DNA of 9,098 nt, from NCBI GenBank assembly GCA_003647375.1, contig QMMS01000185.1, forward strand, positions 1 through 9,098. The letters are read 5' to 3'. The stretch's first letter is position 1. Each line of letters begins with the position of its first letter. This DNA is from Deltaproteobacteria bacterium. Its GTDB lineage: Bacteria; Desulfobacterota; Desulfobacteria; Desulfobacterales; B30-G6. The notes under the pieces are model-generated. The model saw only the letters and a list, made by a program, of their open reading frames with translations, was not told where the DNA came from and searched no databases. Position numbers and translations under genes: made by a program. Positions 1 to 6,375 of this stretch are shown piece after piece.

Positions 1-126
1 CGCAACGAAAAAGAATTGACCCGCATCCGGGAATATATAAGAAACAACCCGGCTCAATGGGATACAGATAAAGACAACCCATTTACCCAGGCTTTTGGTA
101 ATCGTTCTGATATCTTCATGGAATAA
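1..126 (+). CDS. C-terminal fragment of IS200-like / REP-associated tyrosine transposase
   Basis: An open frame enters from the left edge and ends at TAA 124-126, giving 41 residues. It contains the pattern RNEKELTRIREYIRNNPAQW followed by D-x-D-x-DNPF. This matches the usual end of the Y1 (HUH) transposases of the IS200-like, REP-associated family, where a helix 'IR...L..IR.YI..NP..W' closes the catalytic domain. The catalytic Tyr and HUH motif would lie upstream, outside the window. Proteins of this family are often single-copy and domesticated, and are linked to dispersed palindromic repeats; several palindromic repeats occur elsewhere in this window. The family call rests on this short tail only. 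Intactness cannot be judged. The 116 bases that follow (127-242) contain no gene or clear terminator that I can see. Confidence 0.7.
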   Translation, partial: RNEKELTRIREYIRNNPAQWDTDKDNPFTQAFGNRSDIFME

Positions 127-242
127 AAACGGAAGCCAAACAATCTAATCCCGCATTTTTCGGTTTGTCTTCAATACAAGGAATAGTTGTTTTTGAATTT
201 TGAAAACTTCAATACTCCTGGCATAAGTCTCGACCTTGGAGG

Positions 243-590
243 GTGGTGACAACTCCAACAAAAACAAGGGTAGCAGTGAAAGCGTTAAAAAGAGTATTTT
301 ATGTGTTCGTAGCCGGTGCAATCGGCGGTCTTACAAACAGTATTGTGGTGTGGTCGTTGGGCGTATTGGGACTGACACCAGCGTTGGGCTTTAACATGGC
401 GCCGGAACTGTCCTTTGAATGGCTGTTCAGGCGAGTTTTTGCCAGTGCATTATGGGGGATCATTTTTTTAATCCCTATATATAAAAACGCCCCTGTAAAA
501 AAAGGTGCGGCTCTCAGCATACTGCCATGGCTGTCAAGCGCCCTCGTAGTTTTTCCTATGCCATACAGTGTAAAGAGACGTTTGATTTAA
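243..590 (+). CDS. Small integral membrane protein, probably C-terminally truncated
   Basis: The product has 115 residues and three hydrophobic stretches (about 17-45, 62-80 and 88-105), so it is an inner-membrane protein of unknown function. The pattern GAIGGLTNSIVVW, then LG-x-x-PALG-x-x-MAPEL and W-x-x-RR-x-x-ASALWG, resembles small conserved membrane proteins of Deltaproteobacteria. As I remember them, these continue for about 25 more residues after the 'VVFP' position. Here the frame turns polar (PYSVKRRLI) and stops soon after VVFP. No frame downstream restores a hydrophobic helix, so a deletion is more likely than a simple frameshift. The start is GTG 243 or GTG 246, immediately after GGAGG and so unusually close; GTG 276 is an alternative that would remove 11 residues. 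No function is assigned. Confidence 0.55.
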   Translation: MVTTPTKTRVAVKALKRVFYVFVAGAIGGLTNSIVVWSLGVLGLTPALGFNMAPELSFEWLFRRVFASALWGIIFLIPIYKNAPVKKGAALSILPWLSSALVVFPMPYSVKRRLI

Positions 591-691
591 AAGATTATGA
601 GTGCTTGCATAATGCATTCTTTTCTAAAAAGGACAGATTGGATGCAATCTTCGCCCAAGAGCCATTCAAAGAAGTTAAAGCAACCTGACAT
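587..691 (-). CDS. Candidate 34-residue ORF downstream of cydB (doubtful)
   Basis: On the minus strand, 19 bases after the cydB stop, ATG 691 opens a 34-residue frame beginning MSGCFNFFEWLLGEDC and ending at TAA 587-589. AAAGGG lies 8 bases before the ATG, and GGAG lies 2 bases before it. cyd operons often end with a tiny membrane subunit (CydX), but this peptide does not match the CydX pattern as I know it (MWYFAWILG...) and has no clear transmembrane helix. The same bases carry a 53-residue plus-strand frame (527-688), and a weak hairpin for cydB termination lies inside it. Both frames cannot be assumed real, so this is recorded as a candidate only. Confidence 0.2.
   Translation of the reverse strand: MSGCFNFFEWLLGEDCIQSVLFRKECIMQALIIF
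626..650 (-). terminator. Weak candidate terminator of the cyd operon
   Basis: Reading along the cydB transcript, AGATTG-CATC-CAATCT forms a 6-bp stem with a 4-base loop. GTCC and a run of five T follow. The stem is short and AT-rich and the T run is offset by four bases, so this is a poor intrinsic terminator. It is nevertheless the only hairpin-plus-T structure I see in the 120 bases after cydB. Confidence 0.25.
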
Positions 692-710
692 TACTCCAAC
701 CCTTTCTCTT

Positions 711-1727
711 TTAATACATAAAATCTTCCTGCTTAACCTTGCCCTTAAACAGATTGTAGGCCCAGATCTGATATGCAAGTACAAGCGGAAGAATGAGGAT
801 CACCACCACCAGCATAACCTTAAGGGTCAGCGGGCTGGAAGAGGCATTGTAGGCAGAAAGGCTGTAATCCGGATTGATGCTGGATGGAAACAGGTTTGGA
901 AACAGCCCGATTATGCCGAAAAAGATTGCCCCGACAATGGTCAGGGCGGAAGCGAACCAGGCTTTGAACCCGTTCTCCTGATTCAGGAATAGGCGAACAC
1001 ACAGCAGGGCGACGACTGTGACGATAATCACAACAAACAGTATGGGACGGGTAAGATAATTCTGGTAGAGTGGTGTGGCAAACCAGGAGGCCACAAAAAA
1101 TATCACGGCAACCGCCAGCAAGACCGGCCATATGCCCTTTGCGATCTTGACCGCACGGTCATGTAAATCCCCCTCACTCCTGATAATAATCCAGTTGGCA
1201 CCATGCTGCACAAAAAGCAGCAGGAACAACACACCGCCCAACAGGCCATAAGGATTCAACAGGGTAAACAACGTCCCCTGATAAATCCCCTCATCGTCAA
1301 AGGGGATTCCCTGAAATATATTGGCAAATGCCACCCCGAAAAGAATGGCCGGAACAATACTACCGATGAAGATGCAAGTGTCCCAGACCTTAACCCATAC
1401 GGGATGGTCGATTTTATTGCGAAACTCAAAAGAAACGCCACGAATGATCAAAGCAAATAGGATCAGCATCAATGCGGTGTAAAGGGAGGAAAACATCACC
1501 GCGTACACCAGGGGGAATGCGGCAAACGTCACACCGCCCGCAGTGAGCAGCCAGACCTCGTTGCCATCCCACAAAGGGCCTATGGCATTAATCATCGTTT
1601 TCTTGTCTTCATCGGTTTTCCCCAGAATCGGGTATAGCGCCCCGATACCCAGGTCAAAACCATCCGTCATAAAATAAAGTGCCCATAGAAGACCCCAAAG
1701 AAAAAACCATATCGATTGTAAAACCAT
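711..1727 (-). CDS. cydB: Cytochrome bd quinol oxidase subunit II
   Basis: This is subunit II of cytochrome bd, the inner-membrane complex that oxidises quinol and reduces O2 to water. The 338-residue length is usual, with about eight to nine hydrophobic helices. Family hallmarks are DGFDLG (22-27), GPLWDGNEVWLL (50-61), GG-x-x-FAAFP (64-72), RGVSFEFRNK (96-105), NPYGLLGG (158-165) and FPNLFPSS (276-283). Asp54 in WDGNEVW corresponds to E. coli CydB Asp58 of the proton channel. The start ATG 1727 has GGAGG five bases upstream. It follows cydA on the same strand with a 68-base gap, which holds a copy of a dispersed repeat (1755-1789). No CydX subunit is recognisable nearby. The frame is intact. 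Confidence 0.97.
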   Translation of the reverse strand: MVLQSIWFFLWGLLWALYFMTDGFDLGIGALYPILGKTDEDKKTMINAIGPLWDGNEVWLLTAGGVTFAAFPLVYAVMFSSLYTALMLILFALIIRGVSFEFRNKIDHPVWVKVWDTCIFIGSIVPAILFGVAFANIFQGIPFDDEGIYQGTLFTLLNPYGLLGGVLFLLLFVQHGANWIIIRSEGDLHDRAVKIAKGIWPVLLAVAVIFFVASWFATPLYQNYLTRPILFVVIIVTVVALLCVRLFLNQENGFKAWFASALTIVGAIFFGIIGLFPNLFPSSINPDYSLSAYNASSSPLTLKVMLVVVILILPLVLAYQIWAYNLFKGKVKQEDFMY

Positions 1728-1754
1728 TTTATCCTCCCAAGTTATCTAAAAAAC

Positions 1755-1789
1755 CCCATATTCTTAAAATTTGAAACGCTCATCTTAGG
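1755..1789 (-). repeat. Dispersed 35-bp repeat, copy 1 (cydA-cydB gap)
   Basis: These 35 bases are identical to 7144-7178 and lie in the same orientation relative to the flanking genes. Read on the minus strand, the repeat begins CCTAAGATGAGCG, six bases after the cydA stop codon. The ATG (1781-1783) opens a frame that reads MSVSNFKNMG like copy 2, then FFR and TAA (1742-1744): 13 residues in all. Copy 1 lacks the second half of the 84-bp element seen at copy 2, including the second inverted repeat. Similarity fades just after the 35 bases; TTTAGA recurs in both. The cydB ribosome binding site follows directly. Confidence 0.9.
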
Positions 1790-1795
1790 ATCTGG

Positions 1796-3106
1796 TTATT
1801 CGGAGTCGAGCTCCGGTCCTTTTTTTGCTTTCTGAAACATCAGATAGAACCCGGCAGCACCCAGAACACTGTAAACCAGAATAAAGGCTACCAGAGAAAT
1901 AGCCACCTGTGAAACCGCAACAGGAGAAGCACCGGCGGCGGTTTTGAACACACCGTAAACGAGCCACGGCTGACGGCCAATTTCCGCCACTATCCATCCG
2001 AGCTGGATGGCCAGATAGGGCAGTGGAATAGCAAATATCATTATTTTCAGATACAGCGGGTTTTCAAGCAGCTTCTTTCTCTTGAACCAGCCGTAAACCG
2101 TCAGGAGGATAAAAATCGTTCCCAGGCCCACCATTCCTTTGAACGAAAAAGAGGTAACCAGCACCGGGGGTCGTTCATCTTTGGGAAAATCCTTGAGGCC
2201 TTGAACCACTGCGTTGAAATCATGCTTGACCAGCAAACTGAGAAAACCGGGTATGGCCCCTATTTCAACAGCATTTTTCTCATTTTCCGGATCCGGCCAG
2301 GCAAACATATAAACCGGTGCCATGTCGGTTGTCTCCCATAAAGACTCCATGGCTGCCAGTTTGGCAGGTTGTTTTTCAGCCACCAGCACGCCGTTTATAT
2401 CCCCCACGATAAAAACAACCAGAGAAAATATGAGACCAAAACCCAGACCGGTTCTAAACGACTTGGTAAAAAAATCCTTGTGGTGGTTTTTCAACAAATG
2501 ATAAGCGCTGATGCCCATGATAAAGAAGCTCGCCAGAACCAGGGCGGAGCTAATAGTGTGAATGATTTTATAGGTGGCGAACGGTTGGGAAATCACCGCG
2601 CCAAAATCCACCATTTCCGCCCTGCCGTTTCGGATGGTGAAGCCGACCGGGCTCTGCATCCAGGCATTGGCGATGAGTATCCATACCGCGGAAAGGTTGG
2701 ACCCGATGGCCACCAGCCACATGACCCCTGCATGGGCCTTTTTGGAAAGCTTCTTCCAGCCGAAAATCCAGACACCGATAAAAGTGGACTCCAGAAAAAA
2801 AGTGGCAGTGGCTTCAATGGCCAGAAGGGAACCGAATACATCTCCCACATAGGCTGAATAGCGAGACCAGTTGGTTCCGAACTGAAACTCCTGCGTGATA
2901 CCGGTAACCACGCCCACGGCAAAATTGATCAAAAACAGTTTGGCCCAGAATTTGGTCATGTTTAGATAGGTTTCATCCCCGGTCTGGACATACCGGGTTT
3001 CCATATAGGCGATAATGATTGACAGCCCCAGTGTCAACGGGACAAAAAGGAAATGGAACATAATTGTGGATGCAAATTGCAATCGTGACAGGGTGACTAA
3101 ATCCAT
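1796..3106 (-). CDS. cydA: Cytochrome bd quinol oxidase subunit I, short Q-loop type
   Basis: This subunit carries the three hemes (b558, b595, d) and the quinol site of cytochrome bd. It has 436 residues, about 85 fewer than E. coli CydA. Aligned by motif, it has His18 (E. coli His19), Glu98 and Glu106 (Glu99, Glu107), His183 (His186), Met325 (Met393), GW-x-x-x-E-x-GRQPW at 370-381, and the Q-loop residues Lys249 and Glu254 in KLAAME (Lys252, Glu257). Lys249 to Met325 spans 76 residues against 141 in E. coli, so the Q-loop is the short (S) form. The residue matching E. coli Arg391 is Lys323, a conservative change. ATG 3106 is preceded by AGGAGG six bases upstream. The gene sits 19 bases behind the Rrf2 regulator gene in one operon with cydB. 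Confidence 0.97.
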   Translation of the reverse strand: MDLVTLSRLQFASTIMFHFLFVPLTLGLSIIIAYMETRYVQTGDETYLNMTKFWAKLFLINFAVGVVTGITQEFQFGTNWSRYSAYVGDVFGSLLAIEATATFFLESTFIGVWIFGWKKLSKKAHAGVMWLVAIGSNLSAVWILIANAWMQSPVGFTIRNGRAEMVDFGAVISQPFATYKIIHTISSALVLASFFIMGISAYHLLKNHHKDFFTKSFRTGLGFGLIFSLVVFIVGDINGVLVAEKQPAKLAAMESLWETTDMAPVYMFAWPDPENEKNAVEIGAIPGFLSLLVKHDFNAVVQGLKDFPKDERPPVLVTSFSFKGMVGLGTIFILLTVYGWFKRKKLLENPLYLKIMIFAIPLPYLAIQLGWIVAEIGRQPWLVYGVFKTAAGASPVAVSQVAISLVAFILVYSVLGAAGFYLMFQKAKKGPELDSE

Positions 3107-3125
3107 ATGCTTCCTCCTGATTATA

Positions 3126-3566
3126 CTACTGTTTCATGGCTTCCATCAGGTCAATGGTACAACTTTTGTCGGCCAGGATACCTTTGAAGTTGGCCTGTCT
3201 GAGGGTTTCCCTAAGTTGGTCTCTGGCCGTTTCCCAGACCCGGTGGATAGAGCAGGCAGATATCCGGCTGCATGATTCCGGCCGGACGACACAGTCATTG
3301 AGATAAATTTCACCGATAACCGCTTCCACCACATCCAGCATGGTCAATTTTTCCGAAGGAACCAGCAGCCGGTAACCCCCTTTTGACCCCTGAACGATCT
3401 CTATGATCCCTGCCCTGGCAAGTTGCTGGGCAATTTTACCGAGAAACTGAGCCGGGATATCCATGCAGCGGGCGATTTCTTTTTTACTGACAACGACGCT
3501 CATTCCCTGAAACGAGAGAAACAATACACATCGTATGGCATATTCACCGGCTTTTGTCAGGCGCAT
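3126..3566 (-). CDS. Rrf2-family Fe-S transcriptional regulator
   Basis: The 146-residue protein is a typical Rrf2-family winged-helix repressor. Its N-terminus MRLTKAGEYAIRC and the helix-turn-helix region (about 26-68, with IPAQFLGKIAQQL and the wing GSKGGYRL) are diagnostic. Three cysteines, Cys92, Cys99 and Cys105 (C-x6-C-x5-C), match the cluster-binding cysteines of IscR, NsrR and RsrR-like members, so it probably binds a [2Fe-2S] or [4Fe-4S] cluster. The signal (O2, NO, iron or cluster status) cannot be read from the sequence. The gene is first in the operon with cydA and cydB, which suggests it senses the condition that calls for cytochrome bd and may also control the divergent ubiG promoter. 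ATG 3566 has AGAGG six bases upstream. Confidence 0.93.
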   Translation of the reverse strand: MRLTKAGEYAIRCVLFLSFQGMSVVVSKKEIARCMDIPAQFLGKIAQQLARAGIIEIVQGSKGGYRLLVPSEKLTMLDVVEAVIGEIYLNDCVVRPESCSRISACSIHRVWETARDQLRETLRQANFKGILADKSCTIDLMEAMKQ

Positions 3567-3607
3567 TTTGACCTCTTAATAAATCGGATATTTATCATGC
3601 GATTTGT

Positions 3608-3636
3608 CTTATATCGTTAAAAACGTCTTGTGTCAA
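3608..3636 (-). promoter_or_regulatory. Sigma-70 type promoter of rrf2-cydAB
   Basis: On the minus strand, TTGACA (3631-3636) is followed after exactly 17 bases by TATAAG (3608-3613). This is close to the bacterial consensus. It lies about 40 bases before the Rrf2 gene start and fits as the promoter of the three-gene operon. A long operator palindrome is not obvious on this side. A loose CGAT-N9-ATCG repeat overlaps the -10 region. Confidence 0.7.
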
Positions 3637-3715
3637 GTTTTTTTGTTGCGGTATTTAGTAACATTGCCCTTGCCACCCGCTCCGGCAGGAAAAGCATGTA
3701 ACAATTTTATTTTGC

Positions 3716-3743
3716 TTGACAAATTACGGAGGTAATTTAGTAT
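3716..3743 (+). promoter_or_regulatory. ubiG promoter with embedded palindromic operator candidate
   Basis: TTGACA (3716-3721) is followed after 16 bases by TAGTAT (3738-3743); TATTAT at 3741-3746 is a second -10 option with 19 bases. The spacer is filled by AAATTACGGAGGTAATTT (3721-3738), a perfect 7-bp inverted repeat (AAATTAC/GTAATTT) around GGAG. A dyad between the -35 and -10 boxes is where a dimeric repressor would block RNA polymerase. The neighbouring Rrf2 protein is the obvious candidate ligand, but that is inference. Confidence 0.55.
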
Positions 3744-3822
3744 TATCAACGTGTTTGATACCCGTATGACGGCAAGCTGAAATGATTACAAAGACGATGC
3801 TCCATGTGAATTCTCCAGCATA

Positions 3823-4530
3823 ATGAACGAACCCAACAGAAATATCGATCCCGGTGAAATCGCACATTTTGATCGTCATGCCGTGGATTGGTGGAATTTC
3901 AAAGGCCCCCTGAAAGCCCTGCATGAGATCAACCCGTTGCGCCTGGAGTATATCGAAAAACACACCGGTATTGCCGGCAAAACTTTTCTGGATGTCGGGT
4001 GCGGCGGTGGGATCCTGTCGGAATCGCTGGCCTCGTCCGGTGGATATGTAACCGGAATCGATATGACAGACTCTGCCTTGTGTGCAGCCCGGGAACATAT
4101 AAAAAAAACAAACGAGCAGGTTCAATACCACCGTACAACGGTCGAAGCGCTTTCAGGAAAAACCCAAAACCGCTACGATAGCATTACATGCATGGAATTG
4201 CTGGAACATGTCCCCCAGCCGGCATCGGTGCTCAGTGCCTGCGCTCAACTTCTTAAACCAGGCGGTGATATATTTATCGCCACCATCAACCGAACCTGGA
4301 TGGCGTATGTATTGGTAATCCTGGCGGCTGAATATCTATTGAGAATCGTTCGCAAGGGTACCCATACATATGGAAACTTCATTAAGCCCGAAGAAATTGT
4401 GCACTGGGCAACAGATACCGGCCTGAAAATGATGGATCTTTCCGGCTTTTTATACAACCCTCTTACGGGAAACGCGCGCCTGTCATCCTTTACCAAAATG
4501 AATTATCTGATGCATTTGAGAAAACCATGA
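3823..4530 (+). CDS. ubiG: UbiG-like quinone O-methyltransferase
   Basis: This is a class I SAM-dependent methyltransferase of 235 residues, close to E. coli UbiG (240). In ubiquinone synthesis UbiG makes both O-methylations of the ring. The SAM-binding motif is LDVGCGGGILSE (56-67), with the acidic ligand region GIDM (78-81). UbiG-specific stretches are FDRHAVDWW (16-24), LHEINPLRLEYI (33-44), CMELLEHV (123-130), LKPGGDIFIATINR (144-157), and the AEYLL-x-x-V-x-KGTH region (169-181), which contains the segment linked to lipid binding in UbiG. The end overlaps ubiE by four bases (ATGA, 4527-4530), indicating translational coupling. No clear ribosome binding site precedes ATG 3823; a 13-codon upstream frame ends on it as TAATG. 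If the host makes only menaquinone, the true substrate may not be a ubiquinone precursor. Confidence 0.88.
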   Translation: MNEPNRNIDPGEIAHFDRHAVDWWNFKGPLKALHEINPLRLEYIEKHTGIAGKTFLDVGCGGGILSESLASSGGYVTGIDMTDSALCAAREHIKKTNEQVQYHRTTVEALSGKTQNRYDSITCMELLEHVPQPASVLSACAQLLKPGGDIFIATINRTWMAYVLVILAAEYLLRIVRKGTHTYGNFIKPEEIVHWATDTGLKMMDLSGFLYNPLTGNARLSSFTKMNYLMHLRKP

Positions 4531-5387
4531 ATAAACCGATCAAAAACAAACTGAACGACTTGAAACCGCCTGCCTGGCTTGACGAAAACGAACGCAAGAA
4601 GATATTCGATGCCCAGGTGAATTCATCAAACACGGCCTACTTTGGATTCAAACAGCACCGGGCGGCTGAAAAGGCAAAAACCGTTTTATCCCACTTCAAC
4701 CGCGTGGCTCCCAAATATGATTTTATGAACTCCGTCCTCAGTTTCGGTATTCATCACGCATGGAAGAGAACAGCCATCCGTATGCTCCACCTAAAGCCTG
4801 ACAATCAAATCCTGGATGTCTGTGGCGGTACAGGAGACCTGGCGGTCATGTCCGCTGCACGCATCGGAAAAGGTGGTCATGTCTTTATCTATGACATCAA
4901 TCGCGCCATGATGGCAACCGGAAGAGACCGGCCTGAAAACCTGGAAAATCGCACATGTATTCACTATATCGAAGGTGACGCGGAACAGATAGCCTGTCAT
5001 GAAAATCGGTTTGACGTAGCCATGGTTGGATTTGGCATCCGGAATCTGACCCACCTTGAAAAAGGGTTCCAGGAAATGTACCGGGTCTTGAAACCAGGCG
5101 GAAAGGTCATGTGTCTTGAATTCTCAAAACCCACCAATCCCCTGTTCCGCTGGTTGTATGACCTTTATTCCTTCAATATTATGCCCTTTGCCGGTTCTAT
5201 CCTTGCCGGTTCGCAGCAGTCTTATGCCTGCCTATCCCAAACCATTCGCATGTTTGCATCTCCGGATGAATTAAAGGAAATTCTCCAAAGCATCGGATTT
5301 GAAGCAGTTTCTTACAAACGCCTGACCAACGGCATCGCCGTGATCCACATGGGGCACAAACCTCTCACCAATGGTTCGGTGTCTTAA
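4527..5387 (+). CDS. ubiE: UbiE/MenG-like quinone C-methyltransferase with N-terminal extension
   Basis: This enzyme C-methylates demethylmenaquinone or the matching ubiquinone precursor, using SAM. Both family signatures are visible: YDFMNSVLSFGIHHAWK (64-80) and RVLKPGG (186-192). The SAM motif LDVCGGTGD (96-104) and FGIRNL (169-174) are also present, and the C-terminal part (YDLYSF ... QSYACLSQTIRMF) follows the family closely. It has 286 residues against about 250 for E. coli UbiE. The excess is mainly a polar, lysine-rich N-terminal extension of about 45 residues with no domain I recognise. The start overlaps the ubiG stop (ATGA). The stop TAA 5385-5387 overlaps the stop of the convergent gene, so no intrinsic terminator fits between them. 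With ubiG it forms a two-gene unit divergent from rrf2-cydAB. Confidence 0.92.
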   Translation: MNKPIKNKLNDLKPPAWLDENERKKIFDAQVNSSNTAYFGFKQHRAAEKAKTVLSHFNRVAPKYDFMNSVLSFGIHHAWKRTAIRMLHLKPDNQILDVCGGTGDLAVMSAARIGKGGHVFIYDINRAMMATGRDRPENLENRTCIHYIEGDAEQIACHENRFDVAMVGFGIRNLTHLEKGFQEMYRVLKPGGKVMCLEFSKPTNPLFRWLYDLYSFNIMPFAGSILAGSQQSYACLSQTIRMFASPDELKEILQSIGFEAVSYKRLTNGIAVIHMGHKPLTNGSVS

Positions 5388-6259
5388 GATTGAATCGTCA
5401 CGGGCTTTTTTACGACCGTCAAGATCATTTTAAACCGCTTGACGGCGGTAACCGCATGGGGAACATTGGCCGGCATCACCACCACTTGGCCGGTATCAAC
5501 GGTCATCTTTTTCCCGTCAATATTAACCGTTGCCTCCCCATCGAGCACCTGTACCATCGCGTCTCCGGGCGCCGTATGCGTACTGACACCTTCACCCTTA
5601 TCGAACGCGAAAAGGGTCAGACTGAGTGACGGGTTCTGGGCAAAGGTCCGGCTGACAACCCGGCCTTCCTCATATTCCACCAATTCAGCCAGCTGCTGTG
5701 GTTCCGAAAACGGTATATTCTTGATAAATACTTGTTTGTCCATTTTACCTCCAGAAGGTTTATTGTAACCGGCCTTTTCCAGCCATTTCCTGATTTCGTT
5801 ATTTGACGGATTTCTACCCGTGCACATAACCTTTCCATTTATTACCAGGGCAGGAGCTCCTTGGATCCGGTATCCCGAAATTTGCTCAGCATCCCGGACG
5901 TGTTCAAGGTCAGCCCCCAGTCCCATTGTCGTCAGTGTCTCCATGACCGCGTTTTCAAGGCTGTTGCAGATAGCGCAGCCGGCGCCTAAAACTTTTATCA
6001 CAAGCCCTTCGGCACCTTCATCTTCAACAGCATGGCCGAGAAACTTTCTGAATTCCCGGACAAAGGCCCGGCCGTAATCTTCCCTGACCTTTTCAGGAAT
6101 ATAATTTTTCTCCGCCAATCGCTCCAGAAGCATACGGGAAAGGGCGACATCCGTCTGATCCACATAGTCCCTGGCCATCTCTTCAAAAGTGCTCTTAAGG
6201 CCCACAATGCCAATCTTGTGTTTACCGATCTTTATCTGTTTTACCTCTTGTGTAGTCAT
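5384..6259 (-). CDS. Thioredoxin-fold redox-active disulfide protein fused to a cupin
   Basis: The 291-residue protein has three parts. Residues 1-85 form a charged, mainly helical region (KIGIVGLKSTFEEMA ... REDYGRAFVREFRKFLG) that I recall preceding this redox domain in other anaerobes. Residues 87-163 are a small thioredoxin fold of the 'redox-active disulfide protein 2' type, with Cys95-Ala-Ile-Cys98 and the cis-Pro site GAP (134-136). Residues 173-291 are a single cupin barrel with motif 1 around His228 (STHTAPGD) and motif 2 MPANVPH (262-268). The second canonical metal His of motif 1 is Ala230, so metal binding, if any, is atypical. No signal peptide is seen, so it is probably a cytoplasmic thiol-redox protein. 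GGAGG precedes internal Met173, hinting that two genes were once separate. ATG 6259 has only a weak ribosome binding site. Confidence 0.8.
   Translation of the reverse strand: MTTQEVKQIKIGKHKIGIVGLKSTFEEMARDYVDQTDVALSRMLLERLAEKNYIPEKVREDYGRAFVREFRKFLGHAVEDEGAEGLVIKVLGAGCAICNSLENAVMETLTTMGLGADLEHVRDAEQISGYRIQGAPALVINGKVMCTGRNPSNNEIRKWLEKAGYNKPSGGKMDKQVFIKNIPFSEPQQLAELVEYEEGRVVSRTFAQNPSLSLTLFAFDKGEGVSTHTAPGDAMVQVLDGEATVNIDGKKMTVDTGQVVVMPANVPHAVTAVKRFKMILTVVKKPVTIQS
5741..5752 (-). promoter_or_regulatory. Internal ribosome binding site and start codon in the fusion linker
   Basis: On the minus strand, GGAGG (5748-5752), TAAA, then ATG (5741-5743) lies in frame at codons 170-173, exactly where the cupin domain begins. 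It looks like the start region of a stand-alone cupin gene that now reads through from the upstream redox domain. Separate translation of a 119-residue cupin from here is possible. The cydB start in this window is built almost the same way (GGAGGATAAAATG). Confidence 0.5.
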
Positions 6260-6375
6260 AAATCTTTACTTTTTTTATTCGGTGCTCTGAAATGCTGCAG
6301 TTAACATCATTATGTAGTTTAGACTTTTGGGAAAATCGGGTGGATAATATATTAATTTTTATCGGAAAGGAACGA

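Noticed and set aside
587..710. CydX-like third oxidase subunit behind cydB
   Set aside because: Neither the 34-codon frame nor any other has the single N-terminal helix and W-x-x-A-W-x-x-G pattern expected of CydX.
597..992. 131-codon plus-strand frame
   Set aside because: It lies mostly antisense to the well-supported cydB gene, with low-complexity His/Gly-rich composition and no family pattern.
2369..2857. 162-codon plus-strand frame opposite cydA
   Set aside because: It is a shadow of cydA on the other strand, with no protein-like motifs and no plausible ribosome binding site.
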